DNA of 64,000 bases from the NCBI RefSeq assembly GCF_000586435.1, contig NZ_BAWH01000007.1, positions 1 to 64,000 on the forward strand, given 5' to 3'. The position numbers and the translations under genes were made by a program. The DNA is from Psychrobacter sp. JCM 18901 (lineage in GTDB: Bacteria > Pseudomonadota > Gammaproteobacteria > Pseudomonadales > Moraxellaceae). Of the stretch, positions 10,497 through 20,565 are shown piece by piece (within the stretch, counting starts at the first letter, position 1; each line of letters begins with the position of its first letter). The notes beneath the pieces were generated by a model. That model did no database searches. It was given only the letters and a program-made list of their open reading frames with translations, and was not told where the DNA came from.

Positions 10497-11174
10497 ATGG
10501 ACTTTATGCAATACTGGCAGATCAGCGACATGGTGACAAAAACGTTGTTCTTTTTGTTGCTTGCGTTATCTATTCTATCTTGGGTGACAGGTATCGTCCG
10601 CGTATTGCAAAGCCGTAAACTGGCGACCAATGTAGCAGATGATTTGAGTCAGCAATTACAAGCCAGACAGTCTGATTTGGCTGGTACTGATGCTGCCACT
10701 CGCCGTTTGGTGACTGAGCAGACTTTGCTCAAACATATCGGTCGCTATCGCTTTGCTAGTGAGCGTGGTCTGCCGATTCTTGGTACGACGGCAGCGATTG
10801 CACCGTTCATCGGCTTGTTTGGTACGGTATGGGGTATTTTCCATGCCTTGCACAACATCGGTATGAGTGGTCAGGCAGGATTGGGGCAGGTTGCAGGGCC
10901 AGTCGGTGAAGCTCTAATTATGACAGGTCTTGGTATTGCAGTAGCGATTCCAGCTGTGGTGTTTTACAACCTTGCAGTACGTATCAATCGCCGCATAATG
11001 TATCAAGCCAACGACAGAGCGCATGATTTATTGGCGCAATCAACGGGTCTTGTGGATACGACAAAGATAACTGCGAGCGCCTCACAAGTGCACGCTGCAA
11101 CAAGCAGTCGTTCAACGACGAGCGAGACGCAGCATACTAGCAACTACAGTAATTCTGTGCCAAAGCAACTATAG
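10497..11174 (+). CDS. exbB: ExbB proton-channel protein
   Basis: Inner-membrane MotA/TolQ/ExbB-family subunit that powers TonB. The start at 10497 is chosen because TTAAGGAG sits 7-8 bases before it; longer readings lack a site. Three transmembrane segments are visible (TLFFLLLALSILSWV; GLPILGTTAAIAPFIGLFGTVWG with the family Gly-Thr-Ala core; EALIMTGLGIAVAIPAVVFYNL). The C-terminal tail is Ser/Thr-rich. The stop at 11174 may be premature: see the finding on the open frame beyond it. Confidence 0.88.
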   Translation: MDFMQYWQISDMVTKTLFFLLLALSILSWVTGIVRVLQSRKLATNVADDLSQQLQARQSDLAGTDAATRRLVTEQTLLKHIGRYRFASERGLPILGTTAAIAPFIGLFGTVWGIFHALHNIGMSGQAGLGQVAGPVGEALIMTGLGIAVAIPAVVFYNLAVRINRRIMYQANDRAHDLLAQSTGLVDTTKITASASQVHAATSSRSTTSETQHTSNYSNSVPKQL

Positions 11175-11318
11175 ATATTGCTGATTCTATAGATACTGCT
11201 AATTCTACAGATACTGATTCTGTAGATGCTAGGTCTGTAAAGGCTCAAACGACAAGTCGAAAAACCGTCGAAAAACGGCTTGGCTGTGTGAAAATAACCA
11301 AAAGTATTGAGAGTAACT

Positions 11319-11720
11319 ATGGCATTTCAATTGGGTGATGATGACGTACGAAGCATGGATGAGATGAACCTCATTCCGCTGATCGATATCATGCTGGTAT
11401 TGATGATTATATTTTTATTGACAGCGACCGTGCTGAATCCGACGGTGCCTTTAGATTTGCCAGAGACTAGTGCCGCGCTCAATGAAACGCCGCCAGAAGC
11501 GATCCAAGTCAGTATTGATAAAGACGCGGGGATATTCTGGGATAGCGATCCAATCAGTATGGAAGAGTTAGAGACACGCTTGCAGCAGCAAGGCGCGACT
11601 GGTAAGAATCCAGCAGTACAGTTACGTGCGGATAAAGAAGGCAAGTACGATACGGTCGCTCAAGTCTTGGCAGCGGCAAGTAACGCTGGACTGACCAAAA
11701 TCGCGTTTGTGAATGAGTAG
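11319..11720 (+). CDS. exbD: ExbD proton-channel protein
   Basis: Partner of ExbB, 133 residues. It has a short cytoplasmic N-terminus, one transmembrane helix with the proton-carrying aspartate (LIPLIDIMLVLMIIFLLTA) and a periplasmic domain ending KIAFVNE. The ATG at 11319 is preferred to the TTG at 11307 because MAFQLGDDD matches the usual ExbD start, though no strong ribosome-binding site is visible. It ends the tonB operon. Confidence 0.88.
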   Translation: MAFQLGDDDVRSMDEMNLIPLIDIMLVLMIIFLLTATVLNPTVPLDLPETSAALNETPPEAIQVSIDKDAGIFWDSDPISMEELETRLQQQGATGKNPAVQLRADKEGKYDTVAQVLAAASNAGLTKIAFVNE

Positions 11721-11879
11721 CTTAGTAGCTAAATACTGAATAACTTAAGCACTGAATAGTTTAAGCACTGTGAGTTAGTGCTAGTAGCTCTGACTTTATA
11801 TTAGAAAACTGGCTAGATAAACCAATAGCCCAACCAACACCGCTATAATAAAAACAATTAAAATAATAAAATTTTCTCC

Positions 11880-11934
11880 AACCTCATTAACTACTTAAAC
11901 CTCAAATTAAGTCGTTAGTGAGGTTTTCTTTTTT
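11880..11934. terminator. Terminator between exbD and the DUF2799 gene
   Basis: AACCTCATTAAC pairs with GTTAGTGAGGTT across a 20-base loop and is followed on the plus strand by a T-rich tract. It abuts the stop codon of the convergent lipoprotein gene. Confidence 0.55.
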
Positions 11935-12473
11935 TACCAACCGTAGCCAAATGGACGATAGCCGTAACCAAAACCTGCATGTCTGTAGCCAAATGGGTAA
12001 GGTGAGCGTAAGTAGTCGAGATCGCGCTGACGGATATAGTAGTAGCGCCCTTGAGAGTAGGATTCTTCTAACTTCTCAATACCTTCTAATGGACAGACAG
12101 GTTGCCAGTCATAGCCTTCGCGACCGAGCTTATAAGCATTCAGCTCGGTACAGTAGTTTTTGAGACCCTGTTGACGGCCTTGCTCCCATTGGATACGGTT
12201 AGGGCTAGCACCGCCGACACTGGCGCAACTATTGGTATAGTGACCGAAGTAGGCACCAGAACGTCCTTGCGAGCCATCAGTGTAGCCGACTTCTTGCCAG
12301 TTGCTGCTTTGACACTGCTGCGGGGTTAGGCTCTGAGTCGTGGCACAGCCTGATAATGTCAGTACGACCGCGCCAAGTAGCGATAGGCTCATGCCTGTTT
12401 TGCTCATGACTTTACTCATCAGCTTGCGAGCGTGATAAGCGCCCGATGAGTTTGACTCAATAAGATAATTCAT
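11934..12473 (-). CDS. DUF2799-type lipoprotein
   Basis: A 179-residue predicted lipoprotein. A basic N-terminus and hydrophobic stretch end in the lipobox VLTLSGC around residue 43. The mature part carries the DUF2799 pattern: NWQEVGYTDGSQGRSG, an Asn-Cys pair, QWEQGRQQGLKNYC, and GREGYDWQPVC. Several cysteines could form disulfides. The tail is rich in Tyr, Gly, Phe and Arg. The true start may be an internal ATG nearer the signal peptide (MSKVMSKTGMS). Function is unknown for the family. Confidence 0.75.
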   Translation of the reverse strand: MNYLIESNSSGAYHARKLMSKVMSKTGMSLSLLGAVVLTLSGCATTQSLTPQQCQSSNWQEVGYTDGSQGRSGAYFGHYTNSCASVGGASPNRIQWEQGRQQGLKNYCTELNAYKLGREGYDWQPVCPLEGIEKLEESYSQGRYYYIRQRDLDYLRSPYPFGYRHAGFGYGYRPFGYGW

Positions 12474-12831
12474 AATAAACCTGCGCGCGTTTAAAATTAT
12501 GGTTTATCATAGCACTTTTTTTGCGCTGACCACTTTTCGTATCTGGTTTTTATAGTGTACTGTACTCGGTAAGTTTATATACGTTAAACAATTGATTTAA
12601 TAGCGTAACTTGCTAAATTTTCATATGCTTTAAAAGCACCTGTTGCACCGCGATTGGACGACAACGCTTGATTTTTAATGGTTCGTGCTCATTATAAGCC
12701 CTTATATATCGTTGTTTATTATCGTGCTAATCGCAAATCTATATGTACTATTTATAAATAACGGTTCATTAGCGATATTTATCGCTATATCTTTTAGTAT
12801 CTTTTTCATTTAGTCAAAAGGCCAGACCATC
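12474..12831. other. Intergenic region with small hairpin
   Basis: About 360 AT-rich bases between divergent genes. At 12771-12788 a hairpin forms from TAGCGAT and ATCGCTA with a 4-base loop, about 45 bases before the next start. No gene was seen. Confidence 0.45.
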
Positions 12832-13429
12832 ATGGGAACATTGATTGGCGTTATCATTGTACTATTCGTATTAGGGAGTATGATGGCGCTCAAACCGAAC
12901 GGTATTGATCAGCGTTTGGATAAGCTGCGTATGACCGCGCGTCGTTTACAGCTCAATCCAAAACTTGTTTCGTGCCCTGATTGGATCAAAGGTCGTGATA
13001 ATGAGTATGGCCGCGGTATGCTTGGACAGTACTGCCTGATATTTGAAGACACTAAACTGCCGCATACCCGTTATCAAGTGATTGATGGACAGTGGCGACC
13101 AGACAGCAGTTTTGTCGATACCAGTACAGATGATAAGACGCTTACTATTCCCAGTGCGATTCGTTCTAGTCAAATCAGCAATAATCCAGTAGTCAAAAAA
13201 AACTGATTTTAGCTTGGATCAGGTGCCGTTAGAGCTACCCGTAAGTATCGAACCGTTTGTTAAAGGTCTATTGACTAAGGCAAATAGCATTATTATTTAT
13301 TGGGAAGATATTGCTTATGTACGTCCAGCATCTAATCCTACGTATCATCAAAAACGGATCGAAGCGGACTTATTAGTGCTCAAACAAAACCTTGAGAAGT
13401 GGGCGCTACAGATGCAAAAACAAGCATAA
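12832..13429 (+). CDS. Hypothetical single-helix membrane-anchored protein (frameshifted)
   Basis: One N-terminal helix (LIGVIIVLFVLGSMMAL) is followed by a soluble domain with CPDWIKGRDNEYGRGMLGQYCLIFED, where two Cys are spaced to pair. The A8 run at 13195-13202 breaks the frame; with seven A the reading passes VVKKTDFSLDQVPLELPVS into the downstream segment and ends at 13429, giving 198 residues. No family was recognised. It lies upstream of topA but about 270 bases away. Confidence 0.65.
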
Positions 13430-13698
13430 ACCTAGTAAAGCGTTTTTTTCGTCTCCATTAAAGGGCAATATGCAAGCGGTTTGTCATATTCAAATTATTT
13501 AAAGTTGACAGTTTAACGCTTAGCAGTGTAACGTCTTTATAACTATATCTTTATTTTATGGTTATTATTTGTTTTATAACCTTTTTTATCAGCAGCGATT
13601 ATTACTATAAATAGTTGAACCATGGTCAAACCATGAGTATCCGCTTCCATAAATTGCCGTGCTGCTGAATTTAACCTTACTTTTAATTTACTTATATT

Positions 13699-16384
13699 AT
13701 GGTGTCGTCAAACATGGCAAAAACCACAACCAAAAAAAGTCCAGCACCAGCTGCTGACAGCCCAAAGGGTAAGTCTTTGGTGATTGTAGAATCACCAGCC
13801 AAGGCAAAAACGATTAATAAATACCTTGGTGATGACTTTATCGTACGCTCAAGTATCGGTCACGTCCGTGATTTGCCCGTCAGTGCGAGCAAAAGCGCAA
13901 AAAAAAGCAACAACTGCTAAAAAAAGATGACAGTCTGACCAAAGAAGAAAAAGCGCAGCAAGCACTGGTACGCCGCATGGGTGTAGATCCAGAGCATGAC
14001 TGGGCAGCAGTCTATGAAGTACTACCAAACAAAACCAAAGTCATCAAAGAGCTTAAAGCACTCGCCAAAAACGCTGATAAAATCTATCTAGCAACGGATA
14101 TGGATAGAGAAGGGGAAGCGATTGCTTGGCATCTAAAAGAAGTCATCGGTGGCCCTGATAGCAAGTATCAACGTGTGGTCTTTAACGAGATTACCAAGTC
14201 AGCTATTCAAAGTGCGTTTAAACAGCCTTCAAAATTAGATATTGACCGTGTGAACGCGCAGCAAGCCCGTCGATTCTTGGACCGTGTAGTCGGCTTTATG
14301 GTATCGCCACTATTATGGCAAAAGATTGCTCGCGGACTGTCGGCAGGCCGTGTACAGTCAGTCGCTATGCGCTTGGTCGTCGAACGTGAGCATGAAATTC
14401 GCGCGTTCATTCCAGAAGAATACTGGCAAATTCATGCGGACACGCACATTGCTAATGGTAAAGCCAAAAAAACCTCAGACGCTGAGCAAATCGGTATCCG
14501 CTTAGAGGCGACAAAACAAGGTGGCAAAACCTTAAAGCTTGGTAATAAAGAGCAGACCGATAAAGTTTTAGAGGTGCTCAAAGCAAGCGACTTTATCGTC
14601 AAAGAGCGTGAAGAGAAACCAACGCAATCACGTCCAAGCGCACCGTTTATTACTTCGACCTTGCAGCAGGCTGCTAGCACGCGCTTAGGATTCTCTGTTA
14701 AGAAAACCATGATTTTAGCGCAGCGTCTATACGAAGCCGGTCATATTACTTATATGCGTACCGATTCGACATTCTTATCAGGCGATGCACTTGCAGCTGT
14801 CCGTGGTCATATCGAAGACAGTTATGGCGCAAAATACGTACCAGAAAAACCAAAATTCTATGGTAACAAGCAAGGCGCACAAGAGGCGCATGAAGCGATT
14901 CGTCCTTCTAATGTCAATATGAAGTCAACGCAGCTCAAAGGTGTTGAGCGTGATGCGATACGTCTATACGAGCTAATCTGGCGTCAATTTGTGGCGTGTC
15001 AGATGTTACCTGCCAAATATCTGTCAGTGAACCTGTTTGTAGGCGCAGACGATATCGAGCTAAAGGCCCGCGGTCGTACCATGGTATTTGATGGTTACAC
15101 GAGAGTGATGCCACCAGCTAAGACTGACGATACCTTACTGCCTGATGTCAAAAAAAGGCGATAAGCTAAACCTAGATAAGCTAGATCCAAGTCAGCACTT
15201 CACTAAGCCTGCGCCTCGCTATACTGAAGCCAGTCTAGTAAAAGAGCTTGAGAAAAAAGGTATCGGTCGTCCATCGACGTATGCCTCAATTATCTCAACC
15301 ATTCAAGATCGTGGTTATGTGAAGTTAGAGAACAAGCGTTTATTTGCCGAAAAAATGGGCGATATCGTCACTGATAGATTGACAGCTAGCTTCCCAGATT
15401 TAATGGATTATACCTTTACTGCTGCGTTAGAGGACAAGCTCGATCATGTGGCAGAAGGTGAGCAAGACTGGAAAGATGTGCTTGATAATTTCTATGGTGA
15501 GTTTAAAACCACTCTAGAGCGTGCCAAAGAAAAAGACGGCATGCGTCCAAACGATCCAACTGACGTGCCAGATGTTCATTGTGATATTTGCGATCGTCCG
15601 ATGCAGCTGCGCACAGGCTCAACAGGTGTATTCTTAGGTTGTACTGGCTACAATCTACCGCCGAAAGAACGTTGTAAAGGCACCAAAAATCTAATGCCAG
15701 TTGAAGCATTCGCTAATCTAGATGATGCGGAAGGTGATGACGAAGCGGCAGAAGTTAAAGATCTGATGGAGAAAAAAACGCTGCCCGAAATGTGGTACGG
15801 CGATGAATGGTTACATCGTGGATGGTGGCCTCAAACTACACATTTGCGGTAACAACCCTGATTGCGATGGTTATATCCTAGAAGAAGGCAAGTTTGAAGT
15901 TCCTGGCTCAGATGCACCAACTATTGACTGTAATAAGTGCGATGGGCAGATGGAGCTTAAAACAGGACGCTTTGGTCCGTATTTTGCTTGTCAAAACTGT
16001 GATAATACGCGCAAGGTACTAAAAACTGGTGAAGCAGCGCCGCCTCGTATGGATCCAATCCATCTGCCAGAGCTAAAGTCGACCAAGCATGATGATTATT
16101 TCATTTTGCGTGAAGGGGCGGCTGGGATGTTCTTAGCAGCGTCTAAGTTCCCGAAAGTGCGTGAGACACGTCCGCCAAAGCTGGCTGAGCTACGAGAAAT
16201 TAAAGACAAGATGGAGGACAAGTTCCAGTATCTGTTTGCAGGACCAGATGAAGATCCTGAAGGTAACCCAACCATCTTGCGCTGGTCACGTAAGAAAAAA
16301 GAGCAGTATATCGGCTCTGAGAAAAACGGCAAGGCCACACGTTGGGGTGTTTACTGGCGTAATGGTGAATGGGTAGAGGAGTAA
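13699..16384 (+). CDS. topA: DNA topoisomerase I (four frameshifts)
   Basis: Type IA topoisomerase relaxing negative supercoils. The TOPRIM domain starts [20 protein letters not shown] and includes [13 protein letters not shown]. The active-site Tyr is in [10 protein letters not shown]. The C-terminal part holds Cys4 zinc ribbons, for example [22 protein letters not shown] and [21 protein letters not shown]. Four A runs each have one extra base: A8 13899-13906, A7 13919-13925, A7 15150-15156, A7 15772-15778. Corrected length is 893 residues. The gene is essential in most bacteria, so the breaks are probably sequence errors. The start may be 13699 or the ATG at 13714 (MAKTTTKK). Confidence 0.9.
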
Positions 16385-16416
16385 CTATTAGTTAAAACTA
16401 ATATAGTGCTTTTATA

Positions 16417-16479
16417 GCGTCAGACTCATTTAATGTACTATAGGTACAATTTACATTTGTCTTTCTTGTATTGGCTTCA
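16417..16479. repeat. Dispersed intergenic repeat, copy 1 (after topA)
   Basis: Starts GCGTCAGACT and contains GTCTTTCT near its end. It aligns over about 63 bases with 25190-25252, downstream of fumC, at roughly 75-80 percent identity by eye with no gap in most of its length. Both copies lie just after a stop codon and before a terminator. Confidence 0.55.
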
Positions 16480-16503
16480 ACAAACCTAATAGTTACTTCC
16501 AAT

Positions 16504-16537
16504 AAAAAAACCCTCTTATAATTTAAGAGGGTTTTTT
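16504..16537 (+). terminator. Terminator after topA
   Basis: AAAAACCCTCTTA pairs with TAAGAGGGTTTTTT around a 4-6 base loop. It is symmetrical enough to serve the convergent sodC gene too. Confidence 0.8.
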
Positions 16538-16609
16538 ATGCTTGTAATATTTCTTCTAAGCTATTTCTATATTTATAGAATTAACCTAAATTAATAGATT
16601 TGGACAGTA

Positions 16610-17167
16610 TTAGTTTTTTACAATGATACCACAACCAATACGATCGCCTGCATTACCTGAAGGCTGACTGGTATAGTCGTCAACGCCAGCATGTACGATA
16701 AAGGCCAAACGATTTACGCTGTATTTACCTGCTTCAGTTGCCGCGATTTTCTTATTCACATAATTGATAGTAGCAACACCATCTTCATTAGCAGTTAAGT
16801 TTGGCAAGTCACCAGCATGACCATTCATATCATCTGGATTAGAGTGTGGCTTGTTGTCTGGGTTGAAGTGACCGCCTGCTGCTTTACCCATAACGTCACA
16901 GCTGCCTGTTTCGTGGATATGTAATGAGACAGTTCTACCTGGCTGTAGGTTAGTAAGTTTACCGTAAACTTGGACGCCGCCATCGACTGGACGTAAGAAA
17001 ACTTGACCAACTTCTTTCTTCTCACCATCTACTGTTTGTATGGTTGATTTTAGCGTCGGCTGTGCTAAAGGATTACCCGTTTGCATTTGACTCTCTACGG
17101 TCTGGCAACCAGTCATTGCTAACGCTGAACCGCATAATAGGGTACTTGCAAGTAATGTCTTATTCAT
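16610..17167 (-). CDS. sodC: Superoxide dismutase [Cu-Zn], lipoprotein form
   Basis: Periplasmic Cu/Zn superoxide dismutase. The start at 17167 is supported by GGAG before it. The signal ends in a lipobox-like AMTGC, so the enzyme may be lipid-anchored. Copper and zinc ligands are visible in SLHIHETGSCD, AAGGHFNP, HSNPDDMNGHAGDLPN and RLAFIVHAGVDDY; the C-terminal SGNAGDRIGCGII supplies the conserved Arg and the second disulfide Cys. Length is 185 residues. Confidence 0.92.
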   Translation of the reverse strand: MNKTLLASTLLCGSALAMTGCQTVESQMQTGNPLAQPTLKSTIQTVDGEKKEVGQVFLRPVDGGVQVYGKLTNLQPGRTVSLHIHETGSCDVMGKAAGGHFNPDNKPHSNPDDMNGHAGDLPNLTANEDGVATINYVNKKIAATEAGKYSVNRLAFIVHAGVDDYTSQPSGNAGDRIGCGIIVKN

Positions 17168-17527
17168 TATTATCTCCAATTGTTTGAGTTGTTATTTTTA
17201 ATCTTTATGAAAGCCACGAATATCTATCGTTATCGTTCTATAAAATCGGTGTCAATATTCGTTAACATCGGAGTCAGTATAGCCAAGCTAACTCTATAGT
17301 TATTCATCAAATGCGCAACAATCAGTTAATAAATGTAAGTAACGTATGGGTTTGAAAAACGAACTAAGGTAAATAATTTCTGAAATTAAATGGCTTTAAA
17401 TGCGTGGGAAACTTACTAAGAAGGCTATGAATTGCAAGTAGATAAATAATAAACAGGCATAAAAAAGCCGCCCATCATTGTGATGAGCAGCTCTTATTTT
17501 TTTAAGAATTGGCTAACGAATAATCAA
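17168..17527. other. Intergenic region between lon and sodC
   Basis: About 360 bases holding the sodC upstream region and the lon terminator; no reading frame looks coding. Confidence 0.5.
17461..17505 (-). terminator. Terminator after lon
   Basis: On the minus strand a stem with two mismatches (AGCTGCTCATCA with TGATGGGCGGCT) runs into six T. It lies about 25-65 bases beyond the lon stop codon. Confidence 0.65.
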
Positions 17528-20132
17528 TTAATTGTGTAGTGCTTTACCAGAGGTTTTATCAACGGTCACTTTTGCAGGTTTGATTGGTGTTGGCATACTG
17601 ACCAAAGCAACCTTTAAGATTTCTTCAATCGTCGCGACTGGCTGAATGGTTAAGCCTTCTTTCACGTTATCAGGAATATCAGCCAAATCTCGCTCATTAG
17701 TCGCTGGGATCAAGACATGCTTGATACCACCGCGATGTGCCGCAAGCAACTTCTCTTTGAGACCGCCGATACGTAGAATTTTACCGCGTAAGGTAATCTC
17801 ACCTGTCATCGCAATATCTGGACGAATAGCAATACCTGTCAACGCAGAGACTAGCGCTGTCGTCAGTGCACCACCAGCAGATGGGCCGTCTTTTGGCGTG
17901 GCGCCTTCTGGCATATGCACATGGACGTCTGTTGTTTTAAACGTTTCGTAGTCGATACCTAAGCTATCACCGCGAGCACGAACCACACTCATAGCCGCGC
18001 GAATCGACTCTTTCATTACATCGCCTAGTGAACCGGTAAAGCTAAGCTCGCCTTTACCTTTCATACCGACCGCTTCGATGGTCAATAGCTCACCGCCGAC
18101 CTGAGTCCATGCAAGACCAGTAATACGACCAATTTCAGGCTCTTCTTCAGCCAGACCGTAGTCATACTGATGTACACCTAGATAGTCATCGATATTTTTG
18201 TCATCGACGGTCACTAGCTGACGTTCTGCTTTTTTTCGGAGCGCGAGCACCATGAGTTTCAACCGAACCGCGAACCACTTTACGGCAGATCTTGTTCACT
18301 TCACGCTCAAGGTTACGCACACCTGCTTCACGCGTATAGCTACGCACAATGCTGTGCAATGCTGCTTCAACAATCTCAATTTCACCTTCTTTAAGACCGT
18401 TTTGCTTAATCGCTTTTGGCACTAGGTATTTCTGTGCGATATTAACTTTTTCTTCTTCGGTATAACCCGGCAGGCGAATGACTTCCATACGGTCAAGCAG
18501 TGCAGGTGGAATATCCATACTGTTGGCAGTACAGATGAACATCACTTGCGACAAGTCTAAGTCCATGTCTAAATAATGGTCGTTAAACGTATCGTTCTGT
18601 GATGGATCCAATACTTCAAGCAATGCTGACGCTGGATCACCGCGGAAGTCTTGCGCCATCTTATCGATTTCATCCAATAAGAATAGTGGGTTTTTGACTT
18701 CTACTTTTGCAAGTGACTGAACGATTTTACCTGGCATTGCACCGATATAAGTACGGCGATGACCACGAATCTCGGCTTCATCACGTACGCCGCCAAGCGC
18801 CATACGTACAAACTTGCGACCCGTGGCACGGGCGATAGATTCACCCAACGAGGTTTTACCGACACCTGGAGGACCGACGAGACATAGAATCGGGCCACGA
18901 AGTTTCTTCACGCGTGATTGCACGGCGAGATATTCTAAGATACGGTCTTTTACATCTTGTAGACCGTAATGGTCTTCGTCTAATACCGTCTTAGCTTTAT
19001 CTAAATTGATAGATACTTTGGTCGTCGCATTCCACGGCGTGTCCAAAATCCATTCAATATAGTTGCGTACCACTGACGATTCGCTTGATGCAGGCGGCAT
19101 CATTTTGAGCTTTTTGAACTCTTGCTCCGCTTTTTTGCGCACATCTTCTGGTAGGTCAGCATCTTCTAAACGCTGCTCTAGCTCAGCCACATCATCTTCA
19201 CCATCGAACGCGCCGTCATTCATATCTGACAGCTCGTTTTTAATGGCTTTCATCTTTTCATTTAAGAAGTATTCACGCTGATTGTCTTCCATTTGCTGAC
19301 GAACAGCATCTTGGATATCTTGTTCGATATTTTGCTCAGCACTTTGCTTGACTAGATATTCAGTCAAAGTATTGATATGCGTTTTGATATCGTCTTCTTC
19401 TAAGAAAGACTGTTTGATATCAAGGTCCATCGACACACGAGTTGAGATGAAATAAACCAACTCAAGCAAGTCGTCAATACGTTTGGCCACACGAGTCAGC
19501 TCACGTGCATTGCGAAGTCGCGCATCTGCATAGCTTTCGAATAATGTGGTTAATGCTTGAATGGTGTTTTTCTGTTGACTCTCATCCATGCTGACATCAA
19601 GGTCGGCACGTTCAAATCTCGCCATTAATAAATCGTCATGGCCTTCTATATTATCGACACGAGCGCGGTATTGACCTTCGATCAATACTTTAATGCAGTT
19701 CTCATCGCTATCGTGTGGCATGGTGCTAACGATGCGACACACCGTACCGTACTGATACAAGTTATCTTGATCAATATCTTCGGTCAGTGAGTCTTTTTGC
19801 GCGACTACCAGTACTTTGTTGCCATACTCAGCCTGTGCCAACTCAACCGCTTTCACCGATGGCGCGCGTCCCACAAACAATGCAATCTGCATATGTGGAT
19901 AGACGACGACGTCGCGTAATGCTAACAGTGGCAGATAGCTTTCATCTTCATTGTCTTTGGCAGCGTTGGATGAGGCATTTGACGCATCCGTAGATGAGCT
20001 TTCTGTCTCATTATTCGCATCGGCACTGATGTTAGCGTCAGTGTTGGTATTTGCATCAGACGTCGTGTCAGTGTTTAGGGCAGATGATACATCGATGTCG
20101 ATGTTGTCTTTATCAATATTATGTTCACTCAT
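17528..20132 (-). CDS. lon: ATP-dependent protease Lon (frameshifted)
   Basis: Cytoplasmic AAA+ serine protease. The order is an N-terminal substrate domain starting YLPLLALRDVVVYPHM, Walker A GPPGVGKTSLGE, Walker B PLFLLDEIDKM, and a protease domain with the catalytic Ser in GATPKDGPSAGG and Lys in GGLKEKLLAAHRGG. The T7 run at 18230-18236 (six expected) breaks the frame; correction joins ARAPKKAERQLVTVDD and gives 867 residues, longer than most Lon proteins because of an acidic Asp/Asn/Ser/Thr extension of about 65 residues at the N-terminus. The start at 20132 has a GAGGA site. Confidence 0.92.
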
Positions 20133-20565
20133 ATGTTTTTCCTCGTTCCCCAGACTTGTAAGTCAAGTTCGTGTTCATGTTTAGATAAATGGTGCTCACG
20201 AAAAAAAATTGCAAGGCTGAATGGTGAAGTCGTCTGCTTATCTTTGTTAAATAGTTGTTTGAGCGCCCAGTAAGCAATGCTATTAATGTTATCAATACTG
20301 TGTCGACAGGAGTATGACTGGTCTATAAATGATAAAGACAGTCAGAAATTAGAGAAGAGGGTTTGAATGTATAGGTAGCATTTGGCTGTCTGTATTGATG
20401 GCTAATTGGTTCTATGCGTAGGCTTTATACCCAAAATAAGGTAAACTGGCGCGCGTCTAAAACAGGCTCTCATATTGAGACGTTTTAGACAACAGGGCGA
20501 TATTCATTAGTTTCAATATTCATAGGTCTCATTAAGACTAAAGTATAAAGAACAAGGGGCAACAC
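20133..20565. other. Divergent control region lon / antiporter
   Basis: About 430 bases between divergently transcribed genes. No coding frame was seen. An AAGGGG site precedes the antiporter ATG. Heat-shock control of lon could not be confirmed by eye. Confidence 0.45.

Noticed and set aside
13699-16384. topA as a decayed pseudogene or as several small genes
   Set aside because: All four breaks fall in A runs one base too long. Correction restores a full TopA with its active site, and the gene is normally essential.
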